Source of the DNA: Ipomoea triloba
Lineage: Eukaryota > Streptophyta > Magnoliopsida > Solanales > Convolvulaceae
Assembly: GCF_003576645.1 (NCBI RefSeq)
Contig: NC_044925.1
Span: forward strand, 12,916,312-12,980,311
Direction of reading: 5' to 3'
Length of the DNA stretch: 64,000 nt
The notes under the pieces are model-generated. The model was not told the DNA's origin and made no database searches. It saw only the letters and a program-made list of their open reading frames with translations. Shown here piece after piece: positions 14,911 through 24,678 of this stretch (its first letter is position 1; the number at the start of each line of letters is the position of its first letter). The translations under genes were made by a program, and so were the position numbers.

Positions 14911-15963
14911 GGGAGAGAGAGACTAGCTAAGGCAATTCAGCAAACAACAAAAGAGAAGGAAAAGCTAATTGAAAGAACCCATGCGCCTATATTGAGGAGC
15001 AGCTGAGGGGTAATATCACTGACCAAATCAAAGGCTTCTTAAGGCTAAGGAATTACTGAGGCAACACAAAGGGAGATAATTGATTTTTAACCCTAAATTT
15101 GAAATGTTGGCAGCATTGACTTTATGTTGAATATATAACCACAATTCTCACTGCACTTTTGTATCAATAAATTTAAACCAAAGTGATCACTTTGGTTCAC
15201 TTTCTCAGAAAACTGCATTTTGCATGAGCAAATCATAGTGGCATTGGTTGTGATCACTTCAACATTATGCAACAAAGCTATGCCTTTTCACAAGTGTGGC
15301 TAATCATACATGTAATTATAGGAAAGATATATGTATAATAGAAGAGTAGCAAGTTAGCAACTATAAACAGTAAAACAGCATTATCTACAACTTCACATAG
15401 GAACCTGAACCTATGCAAATCAAGAAGGTAAGCAATGATATGTAAATGGCATGTATTATGATATGTTTTTAAACACTTAGATATAACTTTAGAGCCAACT
15501 CATCCCATGGATATTTGTCAAGTGCCCCTGAATATGCCCCAAGTAAATCTCCCAAACATATACATGGACAAGAATAACCCTAAGCAATTAAACCCTAGAC
15601 TTGGTCTACAAGCCAATGCTTGCTTACTAGGGAGTGGACCATCCCCCCAAAGCCTTTCCAATGATTGTGCCTTTCAGTCATCGTTTGATCAACGTTTTTC
15701 TTTCCATCATAGCATTTGCTTTGTAATTTTACCTTCTCCATGTCATGGCCTTTCCATTTCTTCCATTTTTAAATGACAGAGTTCTCAAGAGTTAAACGCA
15801 TAAAACAATTTCTTTTCCACACCAAAACCATACATTATTAACAGATTAAACTCATATGTCTAAGATGGAATCCAAGGGTGAAGCAAAAATGCACAGAAAT
15901 CAGGCATACCTCGCAGTTGTTCTCTTCCTGCAACTGCATCGTCTCTCCCGCCTGGACGGACAT
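688..15963 (-). CDS. ASHH1: SET-domain histone-lysine methyltransferase, ASHH1/SDG26-like (10 exons, 509 aa)
   Basis: Spliced gene. Coding exons in transcription order: 15963-15910, 13252-13188, 10412-10256, 8888-8802, 8037-7953, 7864-7771, 7644-7446, 7338-7304, 5985-5508, 963-688. All introns are GT-AG. The pieces total 1530 nt and stay in phase. The start is the ATG of MSVQAGETMQ. An AWS cysteine-rich domain spans about residues 49-92 (CECKYE, ACGERCLN, CTPGYCPSGNYC). The SET domain covers about 93-221: GRGWGL at 109-114, EYCGEVI at 128-134, RFINHSC at 175-181 followed by LPNC, and ELTYNYNF at 211-218. A post-SET CxCx4C uses C228, C230 and C235. The acidic/basic C-terminal half (259-509) has no recognised domain. 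Domain order and length match Arabidopsis ASHH1 (about 490 aa as I recall), a nuclear H3K4/H3K36 methyltransferase of the trxG/ASH1 class that promotes flowering. Orthology is inferred from the characteristic sequence around the AWS, SET and FEWYGGA segments. Introns are unusually long (intron 9 about 4.5 kb, with a solo LTR). Confidence 0.9.
1538..4833. mobile_element. Solo LTR, 3296 bp, inside intron 9 of the ASHH1-like gene
   Basis: The element starts TGTAACACCCC and ends GGGGTTACA, the TG...CA ends of an LTR, with a short imperfect terminal inverted repeat. It is flanked by a perfect 5-bp target duplication ATATC (1533-1537 and 4834-4838). There is no internal gag or pol coding, no second LTR and no primer-binding site, so it reads as a long LTR left after LTR-LTR recombination. 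The family is probably Ty3/gypsy, judging by length only. A CpG-dense island lies at about 3240-3460. Removing the element restores a roughly 1.2-kb intron between exons 9 and 10. Orientation was not determined. Confidence 0.75.
14869..14907. repeat. Poly(A) tract of 39 bases in intron 1 of the ASHH1-like gene
   Basis: An uninterrupted run of A on the plus strand is followed by a short GA-rich stretch (GGGGGGAGAGAGAGA). It may be a retroposon tail or simple replication slippage. No retroposon body was identified next to it. Confidence 0.8.
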
Positions 15964-16517
15964 GCTTTCACCTACCGAGAAGAATTTCATTATTATACAA
16001 AATTAAGTATATGTTACACAAAACGGTTAAGCTCAATAGTCATGGATAACTGAAAATCCGAGCCCCGGAAACAATCTAGGGTTAAAGCAGAGAAAGCTGT
16101 ACTGATACACTTTGTAAATTAGTCCTTTAGTTATTAATTATGACGGATTGGCCCACTGCTTTCAGAAATAATTATAAATTTACATTGCAAATAGTCAAAT
16201 CTAATCTAATAATTAACAAATGCAAAATCTCCTATTATATCGTCTCGCAGATTCTCTGGTCTATGAAGCGAGTCGAGTTACTTATAAGTATTACACGTTT
16301 TCTCATAAATATTTATTCAATTCTTAATATTACATTTTGATTTAAAGATATTATATTTTTTATAAAAAAATATCAATTTTTTCTTATAAGTAACAATTAA
16401 TTATTTTATCCCTGGTTAGTATTATTTTCAAAATATATGTCATTGTTTATGTATAAACATGGAATTGCAATTCCGTAGGCTATTCATAGTAAATTATAAT
16501 TTTGCCCTTATTATTAT
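15964..16517 (-). promoter_or_regulatory. Presumed 5' UTR and promoter of the ASHH1-like gene
   Basis: This is the only sequence between the start codon and the nested transposon cluster that begins at 16518, so the proximal promoter must lie here or inside the TE cluster. It is AT-rich with no unmistakable TATA box. No function is claimed beyond position. The annotated plus-strand reading frames in it look random. Confidence 0.4.
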
Positions 16518-17252
16518 TGATAGGGAATATATTCCGGTCTACGGATCATCTCGTCCTAGGTACCTGGTCGGATACAAACCACCTTAGGGCGTAGTCTAGT
16601 TCCCGACCTGATCGACCGGCGGGCCTCCCGTGGCCAACCCGACCTAAAGGCTTATCGAGCAGGGGGGGATTGATGAGCCGTTATCTTAGCATTTATGTGC
16701 TCGGTCCCGACCTAACCGCTCGGCAACGACCCCGAGTATAGGAGTGAGCATCGGTCGGTTTCGGTTAATAACCGAAATAACTGAAATTTTAACCGAACAT
16801 TCATAACCGACCGATCAACATTCATAACCAATATAACCGAAACCGACGGTTTTCGGTCGGTTTAATATAACGGAATTTTTTTAGTAAAATAGCTAAATTT
16901 ATTTTATTTATTTGACTAATGCTAAAAGACTACATTATTAAAGGGAAATAACAATATCTTAATATTTATAATCAATTAAAATTAATGTCTTCAAGTACAA
17001 TAATAGTTTAGCAATATATAAATGAACTACATTTATACATTATATGGTTAACAAATGCCGTGAAATCCAATACTACGATGTAACTTATATAAATCAATAT
17101 ACTAGCTAGTGCGTACAGTATGGAATAGTACTAATACTATGATGTAGCTTATATAAATCTATACTCGTACGTACAGTATGTAGCTTAGGGAAGGATTAGT
17201 GTAATCATATATAAATAATTATGAGGAATAGTACGTACAGTATGTTAATGTA

Positions 17253-17255
<3 letters not shown>

Positions 17256-17319
<64 letters not shown>
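17256..17319. repeat. (AT)n microsatellite, left part
   Basis: A pure AT dinucleotide run inside the hAT element. It was interrupted by the LTR retrotransposon at 17320 and continues at 20590-20601 and 22364-22418. All three pieces therefore belong to one original microsatellite that served as target for two different elements. Confidence 0.85.
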
Positions 17320-17321
<2 letters not shown>

Positions 17322-17723
17322 ACGGGGTAATTGGGTACCCGACCCGGAACCATTGTCATAACCAAGACAGTTGCCGTTCAAACTACCAAGACACCTCACT
17401 CATCAGCATCAATGCGCAACGGTCCAACTCCTCAGCATTGATGGCCAATGTTCAGCTCCTCAGCATTGATGACCGACGTTCAGCTCCTCAGCATTCAACA
17501 CCTCAGGTATTGATGTCCAACGTTCAACTCCTCATCAATGCTCCGTTACTGAGCTGAAAGGAATAAAAGGACTCACAACCACATAGTGAGGGGGACACTT
17601 CTTACTAGACAAAACAACACTGAATTCATCTGTACACTGAGCACTACGCTCAATATTGTATTCAAATACTCGATAACACTCAATAATACTCAAATACATA
17701 CCGGTAACACATTATTACCGTCA
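17320..17723 (+). repeat. 5' LTR (404 bp) of the TR-GAG element
   Basis: It starts TGACGGGGTAATTGGG and ends ATTACCGTCA. It contains repeated CTCAGCATTGATG/CAACGTTCA units. It differs from the 3' LTR at seven positions (about 1.7%) and lacks the 14-bp GAGCACTACGCTCT duplication. Confidence 0.9.
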
Positions 17724-17808
17724 TTGGTGCTTTCATTGAGAGCCGAGATCAGATCTCAGGCTAAAATCACAAAATCAAAAAACCACTCAGTTCATCTCAT
17801 CACTATCA

Positions 17809-19344
17809 ATGGCATCTGGATCCAGCAGCTCGCACACACCTAGTCAGGTGAACAAGGGTCACCCCTCGGGTGATCTTCGTGAGCAGCTCAACAGTAACCA
17901 TGGAGGTGACCTTTGCAGCCAACTCAACAACAACAACCGCAGAGAAGGTGACCTCCGTACCCAACTCAACGACAACCATAGTGGTGGCCGTACTCCCCTC
18001 CCAGCAACTGCTGCTCCCGCCCAGGTGGTGGACCTTCAGGCAGCAGCGCAGGTCATTCAACAGGCGGCGGCGACGATGGCCCAACTAGTCGCAGGAATGC
18101 AAGGCCAGATCTTACCGCCACCACCCCCTCTGGAGGAAGAAGTGCAATCTCCGAGGCAAAACAGAACTCTGGGGGTGCAAGGATCCTCCAATAGAGGTCC
18201 CCGTGCCCAAGCAGGAAAGGCAGTAACCAAACGACCATCCGGAGAAAGGATGGGCGAATCTAGTGGATTGGCTCCGCGTCACTCCACTAGACACAAAACA
18301 CCACAGGAAGGCCTAGTGGAAAGACTCCAAAGGCAGATAGATGATTTGGAAAAGAAAGTAGAAGCAAGAGAATACTCACCAGAACCGGAGGTAAGAATGG
18401 CCGCTCCATTCGCTCCTGACATAATGGAAGTTCCTCTTCCAAAAGACTTTCGACTACCCACCATCAAGGCCTACACTGGCACTTCAGATCCGCGTACCCA
18501 TATGACAAGATACAAGGCAGCCATGGTCATGATTGGGGCAAGCGATGCCATAATGTGCAGAGCGTTCTTGTCCACTTTGGACGGGACTGCTCAAGATTGG
18601 TTTAACACAATCCCAGACGGATCAGTTCAGACTTTTGCAGAGCTATCCAAAAGTTTCTTGTCTTATTTCTCAGGGAGTATACAACATAAGAAACCATTCT
18701 CACATCTCGGTGGGGTAAAGCAGGATAAGGGAGAAAGCCTGCGAGACTTCTTAAGCAAATGGAAAAAAGAAGTCAACAACGTATATGACTTCGATTCGAA
18801 GGCAGCAATTCTCATCTTCATCCAAGCACTGAGGTCAGGCGATTTCCACAAACAACTGAACACCCACCACCCACGCTCTTATGAAGAACTCATGAGAATG
18901 GCCAACCGGTACGCAGACGCAGAAGAGGCTGACAGGAGAAAGAAGGATGAGGAGGAAGGACGAAAGAGTGAGCGACCTGATAAAGCTGGTCTGCCCAGCC
19001 AGGCACCACGACCAAACCAACCACCCTCAACGAAGGGAAGAGATGAGCATTCTCGTCTCGCCCCACCGCGGCACTTAACACCGCTTACTCACCCGGTTAG
19101 CGTGATTCTAAGTCACGCTGAGGAAATGGGAATAGTGCATTTTCCCTCAGCACCAGCATTCGTTGAGTGTCCGGGACAGTACCAACATCAACAAAGCCTA
19201 CCCGACAATGTGTGGAGAAAGGAAGAAGATCCTGAGCCTTCAGCTTCCAACACCAAGAAGAGGAGGTGTGACCTGGGCGAGGAAGCAAGAAACAGTGAGC
19301 TAGAGGAAAAGTCCGTGCAACGCAAAAAACATGTAATTCGCTGA
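17809..19344 (+). CDS. Retrotransposon gag protein (511 aa), Tat-like
   Basis: One intact ORF starting 86 bp after the 5' LTR. Residues about 18-60 carry three copies of a G-D-L-R-x-Q-L-N unit (GDLREQLN, GDLCSQLN, GDLRTQLN). Residues about 165-180 are predicted coiled coil (LVERLQRQIDDLEKKVEA). The Retrotrans_gag core spans roughly 225-370: FLSTLDGTAQDWFNTIPDGS, then FLSYFSGSI, GESLRDFLSKWKKEV and NRYADAEEA. The protein would form the cytoplasmic virus-like particle that packages element RNA. The C-terminus is basic and hydrophilic but has no CCHC zinc knuckle, unlike the Tat gag near 41.5 kb, which shares the DLREQLN repeat. There is no stop or frameshift, in contrast to every other TE protein in the window. 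It may still be translated. Confidence 0.9.
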   Translation: MASGSSSSHTPSQVNKGHPSGDLREQLNSNHGGDLCSQLNNNNRREGDLRTQLNDNHSGGRTPLPATAAPAQVVDLQAAAQVIQQAAATMAQLVAGMQGQILPPPPPLEEEVQSPRQNRTLGVQGSSNRGPRAQAGKAVTKRPSGERMGESSGLAPRHSTRHKTPQEGLVERLQRQIDDLEKKVEAREYSPEPEVRMAAPFAPDIMEVPLPKDFRLPTIKAYTGTSDPRTHMTRYKAAMVMIGASDAIMCRAFLSTLDGTAQDWFNTIPDGSVQTFAELSKSFLSYFSGSIQHKKPFSHLGGVKQDKGESLRDFLSKWKKEVNNVYDFDSKAAILIFIQALRSGDFHKQLNTHHPRSYEELMRMANRYADAEEADRRKKDEEEGRKSERPDKAGLPSQAPRPNQPPSTKGRDEHSRLAPPRHLTPLTHPVSVILSHAEEMGIVHFPSAPAFVECPGQYQHQQSLPDNVWRKEEDPEPSASNTKKRRCDLGEEARNSELEEKSVQRKKHVIR

Positions 19345-20171
19345 TGGTCGGTCAAAAACTCTCCAATTTGGCTGAAGTCAGTCCTCGGCCAAGTTTTCGG
19401 CCAAGTTTGGCCGAGGTGAGTCCTCGTCCAAAATTTATAAAAAAAAAAAAACAATAATAATAATATAATTGGCCGAGGTCAGTCCTCGGCCAACACTTGG
19501 TCGAGGCCTGACCTCGGCCAACACTTGGTTTGAAGTCGGCCACCTCATCAAGTGGCTCCTCAAGTAGCGTCACCTCATCAAGCTGGTGTCACCTCATCAA
19601 GTGGCGCTGCTCCTCATCAAATAAAAAACTCTATTCCCTTATGGCCGGCACGAGATCCGATCTCGCTAGCTACCTTACGGGAGAGTGTTTTCCTGGGTCA
19701 AGCCAGATGCTTGATTTCAAAAACACCACACTCTAGTCCCTTAGGGCTAGCACGAGATCCGATCTCACTAGCTACCTGACGGAGAGCTGACCTTTGACCG
19801 AGCCTACGGCTGATCGAAGTGAACTCACACACAGAGCGACAAAAAAAAAAAAAAAAAAAAGGGCACGGTCACGTACCGTGACTTCGGCGCTGGCCGTCAC
19901 GCCGTAGCGTGACTTCGGCCCAGCGCCAAGGTCACGCGACCTCGGCCCCGTGCCGAAGTCACAAGCCACGTGACCTCGGCACGGTGCCGAGGTAGGAAAA
20001 CGTAAAAAACAAAAAAACAAAAAACAAAAAAAATAAAAAAAAACAAAAAAAACAAAAATTCCAATAAAATTTCCTTCTAGAATCCAACATACAAAATTTT
20101 CAGCACAAGTGCCAAGCTGTTACTCCCTAGCTACCTCAGCCGTTCTCGCCAACTAGGGAGTGGGGGGCTGG
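19345..20171. other. Non-coding 3' part of the TR-GAG element with GC-rich inverted repeats
   Basis: This occupies the place where pol would be. It holds many variants of GGCCGAGGTCAGTCCTCGGCC (19376-19520), the repeated pair CTAGCTACC-T-ACGG with CACGAGATCCGATCTC (19650 and 19750), and a purine/A run at 19842-19860. A palindromic block at 19861-19995 alternates GTCACG, CGTGAC, CTTCGGC and CCGAGGT. No protein is encoded. Confidence 0.75.
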
Positions 20172-20589
20172 TGACAGGGTAATTGGGTACCCGACCCGGA
20201 ACCATTGTCATAACCAAGACAGTTGCCGTTCAAACTACCAAGACACCTCACTCCTCAGCATCAATGTGCAACGGTCCAACTCCTCAGCATTGATGGCCAA
20301 CGTTCAGCTCCTCAGCATTGATGACCGACGTTCAGCTCCTCAGCATTCAACACCTCAGGTATTGATGTCCAACGTTCAACTCCTCATCAATGCTCCGTTA
20401 CTGAGCTGAAAAGAATAAAAGGACTCACAACCACATAGTGAGGCGGACACTTCTTACTAGACAAAACAACACTGAATTCATCTGTACACTGAGCACTACG
20501 CTCTGAGCACTACGCTCAATATTGTATTCAAATACTCGACAACACTCAATAATACTCAAATACATACCGGTAACACATTATTACCGTCA
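20172..20589 (+). repeat. 3' LTR (418 bp) of the TR-GAG element
   Basis: The same TGAC...CCGTCA boundaries as the 5' LTR. It is 14 bp longer because GAGCACTACGCTCT is tandemly duplicated near 20490-20517. The element end abuts TATAT, the target duplication. Confidence 0.9.
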
Positions 20590-20601
20590 TATATATATAT
20601 A

Positions 20602-22360
20602 TCTACTATACTAATAGGAGCCAAAGAGAGTTAGACCTAAAATGGGTAGAAAAAATGGCGGTCAAATTATTTCTACTATACTAATAAGAGCCAAAGAGAG
20701 TTAGACCTAAAATGGGTAGAAAAAATGGCGGTCAAATTATTTAATCAAATAGATGGTTCGGATGAATTATTTAATCAAATATATGGTTAAGATAATTCAG
20801 ATTAATATTATTAATAGAGATTACCTAATTTAACCTTACATTTATGATTATCCGTAAGTTTTCTGTTAAATATTATCTTCTCCGTTAATATTCCTTTAAC
20901 TTTTTACCCATTAATTTCTATAAGAAAGGTCTTAGGTTCGAATCTCATCTCAATCAAATTTGACATAATTAAGTTTCTCACTCGATTTTACTCTTATTAA
21001 ATTAAATAAATTAGTAGCTACAACAAAAAATAATACATATGTATTTCTTTAATTTAGAATTATGTGTATACAATACCTTTATTTGAAAAATTATTCATTA
21101 TCAAAAAATTAAATTACATAAGAGAAATAATTTTATTAGTTATATTGTCTTTATTTTCTCTCATTCAAAGATTCTTTACATTCAAATTTATCAATTGATA
21201 TTCATTACATTGTCCATTATCTTATTTTTACAATATCTTGTAATTAAATATCAAAGTTATAGTACAAAATAATGTTATATATTTATTTTCCAAGTATTTT
21301 ATTAATATTATGAAAAAAAAATTTAAAATAATTTGAAGCTAATTATATTAATTACTTGGGGATTGGTTGACAAAGAGAGTACTCAAATAACCCAACAAAA
21401 TGAAGCGGAATTACTCTATTTTACTCTTATTGAACCAAATAAATTAGTAGTTACACAAAAAAATGATACATATGTATTTCTTTAATACCATGAAAAAAAT
21501 AAAAAAGAATAGTTTGAAACCAATCATATTAACTACTTGGGAGATTTGTTGACAATGAAAGTACTCAAATAACCCATTACCCAGCAAATCGAAGCGAGAA
21601 ACTACCTTTTAATATCTTTGGAATACATAATATTTTAAATTTTCAAATTTTTATTAATTTATTTAATCTTTTTTCTTAAACTAGGGATTTCTTTACCCAC
21701 AATAACTCATTTAACAATAATGGTTGAACCAAATGAACCCCAAGCAGAACACCTAAAGGAAAGTCCATACCTCCTATATTATAATCCCATTGCATGACAT
21801 TGTCATCTATGCTACCAGCAATAACCGAATTGCAAATAACACACTACCAATAAAAAGGAAGAGAACAAATAGTAAAGATGAAGACAATGACAATGTTACT
21901 CAAAAAATAATTAAGAACACTTAGAAAAATTCAAATTAAATGTAGTATTTATTTAGATTATCATTTTTAGACCAAATATTTAGACTATCAATTTTACAAG
22001 GTTGCAAACATTTATTTTAGTAATAATTATAATGAATTTTCTATATTATCTTGGATTCATTTACTTTGAGTTAGATATTTAAATAAAAAAATTCGACATT
22101 CAATTACCCATATATAAACTTCTCCAATATTTCTTTCTCAACCTATTGAAGCACAACGAGTAAACAGTTCCCTCCACTGAGGCTCAAACCCACTCCCATC
22201 ATCCATGTGGGAGTGTTAAACGGGACACCAGATACCACTTAACTACAAGGTCTTTGGCATAAACTTCTCCTATATAATCTTGCATTGATATACTTTCAAA
22301 TATTTATTTAAATATAAACATTGGGCATTAACCCATTCGCGCAATGCGCGTATAAAACTA

Positions 22361-22361
<1 letters not shown>
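20602..22361 (+). mobile_element. Non-autonomous Helitron, 1760 bp
   Basis: The 5' end is TCTACTATACTAATAGGAG. The 3' end is a hairpin CGCGC-AAT-GCGCG (22338-22350) followed by TATAAAACTAG, the CTRR terminus of Helitrons. The flanks are A on the left and T on the right (AT-target insertion, no duplication), inside the TA microsatellite. The first 70 bp are tandemly repeated (20602-20671 and from 20672). There is no Rep/helicase coding. The interior is AT-rich and has a SINE-like segment near 22150-22258. Confidence 0.8.
22150..22258 (-). mobile_element. SINE-like (tRNA-derived) segment within the Helitron
   Basis: Read on the minus strand it contains a pol III A-box-like TTGTAGTTAAGTGGTATCTG near 22250-22231. 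About 50 bp further on is a B-box-like GGTTTGAGCCTC (near 22185). The spacing and boxes fit plant tRNA-derived SINEs. The tail and target duplication are not clear, so the ends are approximate. It may have been captured by, or have inserted into, the Helitron. Confidence 0.5.

Positions 22362-22363
<2 letters not shown>

Positions 22364-22418
<55 letters not shown>
22364..22418. repeat. (TA)n microsatellite, right part
   Basis: The continuation of the AT repeat at 17256-17319 after the TR-GAG and Helitron insertions. The remaining hAT sequence resumes at 22419. Confidence 0.85.
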
Positions 22419-22421
<3 letters not shown>

Positions 22422-23215
22422 TACCTACATATATATGACGTACATATATTTGAATATATGATATCATTGATATGAAGATATTCTGTGTGTCATATACATA
22501 TTAGGATTAGGAACTATAAGACTCAATATAATATTCCTAGAATAATTGAAATTAGGAAACTATAATGTCGTTAAAATAATATTAGTAAAATAAATTGATT
22601 AAAATTAATGTGATACACTATGAACTTGTAAAATATAAATGGGATGGGACTAGGATTTTTTGTTTCTTTTAGATTAATTTTCGATTTTTCGGTTGGTTTC
22701 CGATTTTCTCTTGAAAAACCGATAACCGATAGAAAAACCGAAATAACCAAATTTTTTTAGCTGTAATAACCGAAACCGACTGAAAATCGAAATATTCGGT
22801 CGGTTCGATTTTCGATCGTCGATTTTTCGGTCAGTTCGGTTTTTTGCTCACCCCTACCCGAGCACACATACATGGCATCTCAAATTATCCCAATAAGCAG
22901 TAACTAATCATATACTTACTTACACGTGCACGTCTCTCTTTGGTTGACCTCGTTACCAGGGGGGTATGAAGGGCACATGGCACACATGCCGGCCTCTCGG
23001 CATGTGTTCCCTCAAAATCCCTATAAACACCCTGCGAGATAGGTGATTGAGGGACTTTCTTGGCAATCCACACACTATTGCTACCAGATCGGGAACCTCC
23101 GACCCCAGTCGTCTATTTTCGAGCCCAATACACTGAAAGACATACGGTGGAACCCCAATATACTATCGATCATATACGAATACAAATACTTGGTGTAATT
23201 TACCACATCAATTAT

Positions 23216-23652
23216 TATAATTGTTAATATTATAATATTATAATTATTACCAAATTTTTTTTAATATTATTATTATTATACAATGACATTTTAATCTTTA
23301 TTCATTTTCCCTTTTAATTTCCCATCAAGTCTATCTACCATACAATGAAATTTGAATTTTCACTTTATAATGAAATGATGATGTCATGCTAAATGCTAAT
23401 ATCATTCGGGTTTACCTTTTGATTTTATTTCTCGATTTTGCTGCAGACTATTAATATTGTTCAAAATAGAATTATCTGTCTCGTAAATCCTATATCAATT
23501 CTAGAAAAATTGCTATTATCAACAAACGAGTTTCCCCTAACTTATTCCATTGCAATATTTGCAATGAAATTTTATCCGTTGTAATTTTTACAACAAATAA
23601 TTTAGGTAAAATTCGTTGCAAAATGCTATTGCAATTTAGTTTACAATGGTAA
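23216..23652. other. AT-rich intergenic DNA
   Basis: No gene is seen. It contains ATT-rich low complexity near 23216-23290. Several TTGCAAT/ATTGCAA motifs lie at 23545-23650, just before the MITE that uses the same kind of sequence. Confidence 0.5.
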
Positions 23653-24005
23653 GGCTGAACCCATCCTTGCAAATCCCATATTGGCAATATGACGTGGCAA
23701 ATGCCACATCATTTTTTTTAGTGTACAGTATTTGCAAATTTGCATTTGTTGCAAATTTGCAAATCCTGACAAAAGCTGCCGTAGCTTTTTAATTTTTTTT
23801 TAATTTTTGATTTTTTTATGTACTTTCTTTTATTTTTTTATTTTATTTATTAATGTTTTAAAGTGATGTGATGTTGGGTCCACTTTTTAAAATATATAAG
23901 ATTTGTAGGAATGTAATGTGAATAGTAAATGATTTGCAAATTGGGTGATGTGGAGGTAAGACCCATCTTTTACAAATTGAGAGATTTGTAGGGATAAGGT
24001 CAGCC
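23653..24005. mobile_element. MITE-like element, 353 bp, TAA target duplication
   Basis: Left end GGCTGAACCCATCCTTGCAA. Right end, reversed, GGCTGACCTTATCCCTACAA: inverted repeats of about 22 bp with a few mismatches. The flanks are TAA (23650-23652 and 24006-24008), the three-base duplication of PIF/Harbinger-type elements. The inside is AT-rich and non-coding. The assignment rests on these ends only. Confidence 0.55.
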
Positions 24006-24208
24006 TAATAATTAGGTAGTTGCAAATGTTAATTGTAGTAAAATTGCAATGACAATAATAATCCCATTGCAAATTCCATTACAAATTGATTATTATTTTA
24101 TTTTTGTTTTTTAGTTGCATATAAATAAATAAATTATTAAGAAATATTTTTTTTTGAGAATTATTAAGAAATATTTAAAATGTCACAAACCGTTAGAATT
24201 TATATTAA

Positions 24209-24508
24209 GGATGTGTTTGGTTACATGTTTTGGTATAAGGTATGGGTATCAAAGTGATTATTATTGTTTGGTTGACAGGTTTTTAGAATACTACTATGGG
24301 TTTGGAATACCCCATTAATTAAAAAATTCATACCCTTATTAAATAAGGGTTTCATTTCCCTTCATTCTTTCTTCCCCAATTATTAATAATCATTCCTATT
24401 CCACCCTACTACCAAACATGCAAAATACTTTCACCAAAACCCATTACCCTCACCAAGTATTTGATACCCATACTGATTCCGATTCCCATGTGCGAACCAA
24501 ACACACCC
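24209..24508. mobile_element. Tourist-like MITE, 300 bp
   Basis: Terminal inverted repeats GGATGTGTTTGGTT and, reversed, GGGTGTGTTTGGTT, with TAA target duplications (24206-24208 and 24509-24511). These are hallmarks of PIF/Harbinger-derived Tourist MITEs. A related copy in inverse orientation lies at 43702-44400. Confidence 0.8.
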
Positions 24509-24678
24509 TAAATTATTCAAATGATTTTTTTAAAAATACAACTGACCCTATTACATTGTAGCATTGTTCATCTCTACAACATATTCAAACATCTATCTAT
24601 TTATAATACACATTACATAGTCAATAATACAAAGTATTTAATCAAAGGACGAAGTATTCAAACATCTACTTATAAATA

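Larger units (their letters stand above)
17320..20589 (+). mobile_element. TR-GAG-type LTR retrotransposon (gag only), 3270 bp
   Basis: A complete element with two LTRs (17320-17723 and 20172-20589), each TGAC...CCGTCA, and target duplication TATAT within the AT microsatellite. The leader begins TTGGTGCTTTCATTGAGAGC right after the 5' LTR. A purine tract AGGGAGTGGGGGGCTGG precedes the 3' LTR. One gag ORF is present. No protease, RT, RNase H or integrase is found, so it depends on another element for copying. The architecture fits the described class of terminal-repeat retrotransposons with GAG domain (TR-GAG). The LTRs differ by 7 substitutions and one 14-bp duplication, so the insertion is fairly young. 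Confidence 0.85.
16739..22856. mobile_element. Non-autonomous hAT-type element carrying nested insertions
   Basis: Terminal inverted repeats TAGGAGTGAGCA (16739) and, reversed, TAGGGGTGAGCA (ending 22856) match at 11 of 12 bases. They are flanked by an 8-bp target duplication CCCGAGTA / CCCGAGCA (16731-16738 and 22857-22864). Subterminal regions are full of CGGTCGGTT / AACCGAAA motifs in both orientations, as expected for plant hAT ends. Without its nested cargo it is about 1 kb and AT-rich, with no transposase. Positions 17060-17190 hold an imperfect internal duplication (ATGTARCTTATATAAATC, CGTACAGTATG). Confidence 0.75.
16518..23210 (+). mobile_element. Solo LTR (~567 bp) split by a nested hAT insertion
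   Basis: The outermost layer of a nested cluster. It starts TGATAGGGAATA at 16518 and ends TACCACATCA at 23210, flanked by the 5-bp target duplication ATTAT (16513-16517 and 23211-23215). Its own sequence is only 16518-16738 plus 22865-23210. The right part contains CCCTATAAACACC (near 23020), a TATA-like promoter core in plus orientation, followed by LTR-like sequence to the CA end. No internal domain or second LTR is seen, so it is a solo LTR of an unassigned retrotransposon. Confidence 0.7.

Noticed and set aside
20930..20955. B-box-like GGTTCGAATCTC in the Helitron
   Set aside because: An isolated match without an A-box. tRNA structure is not supported.
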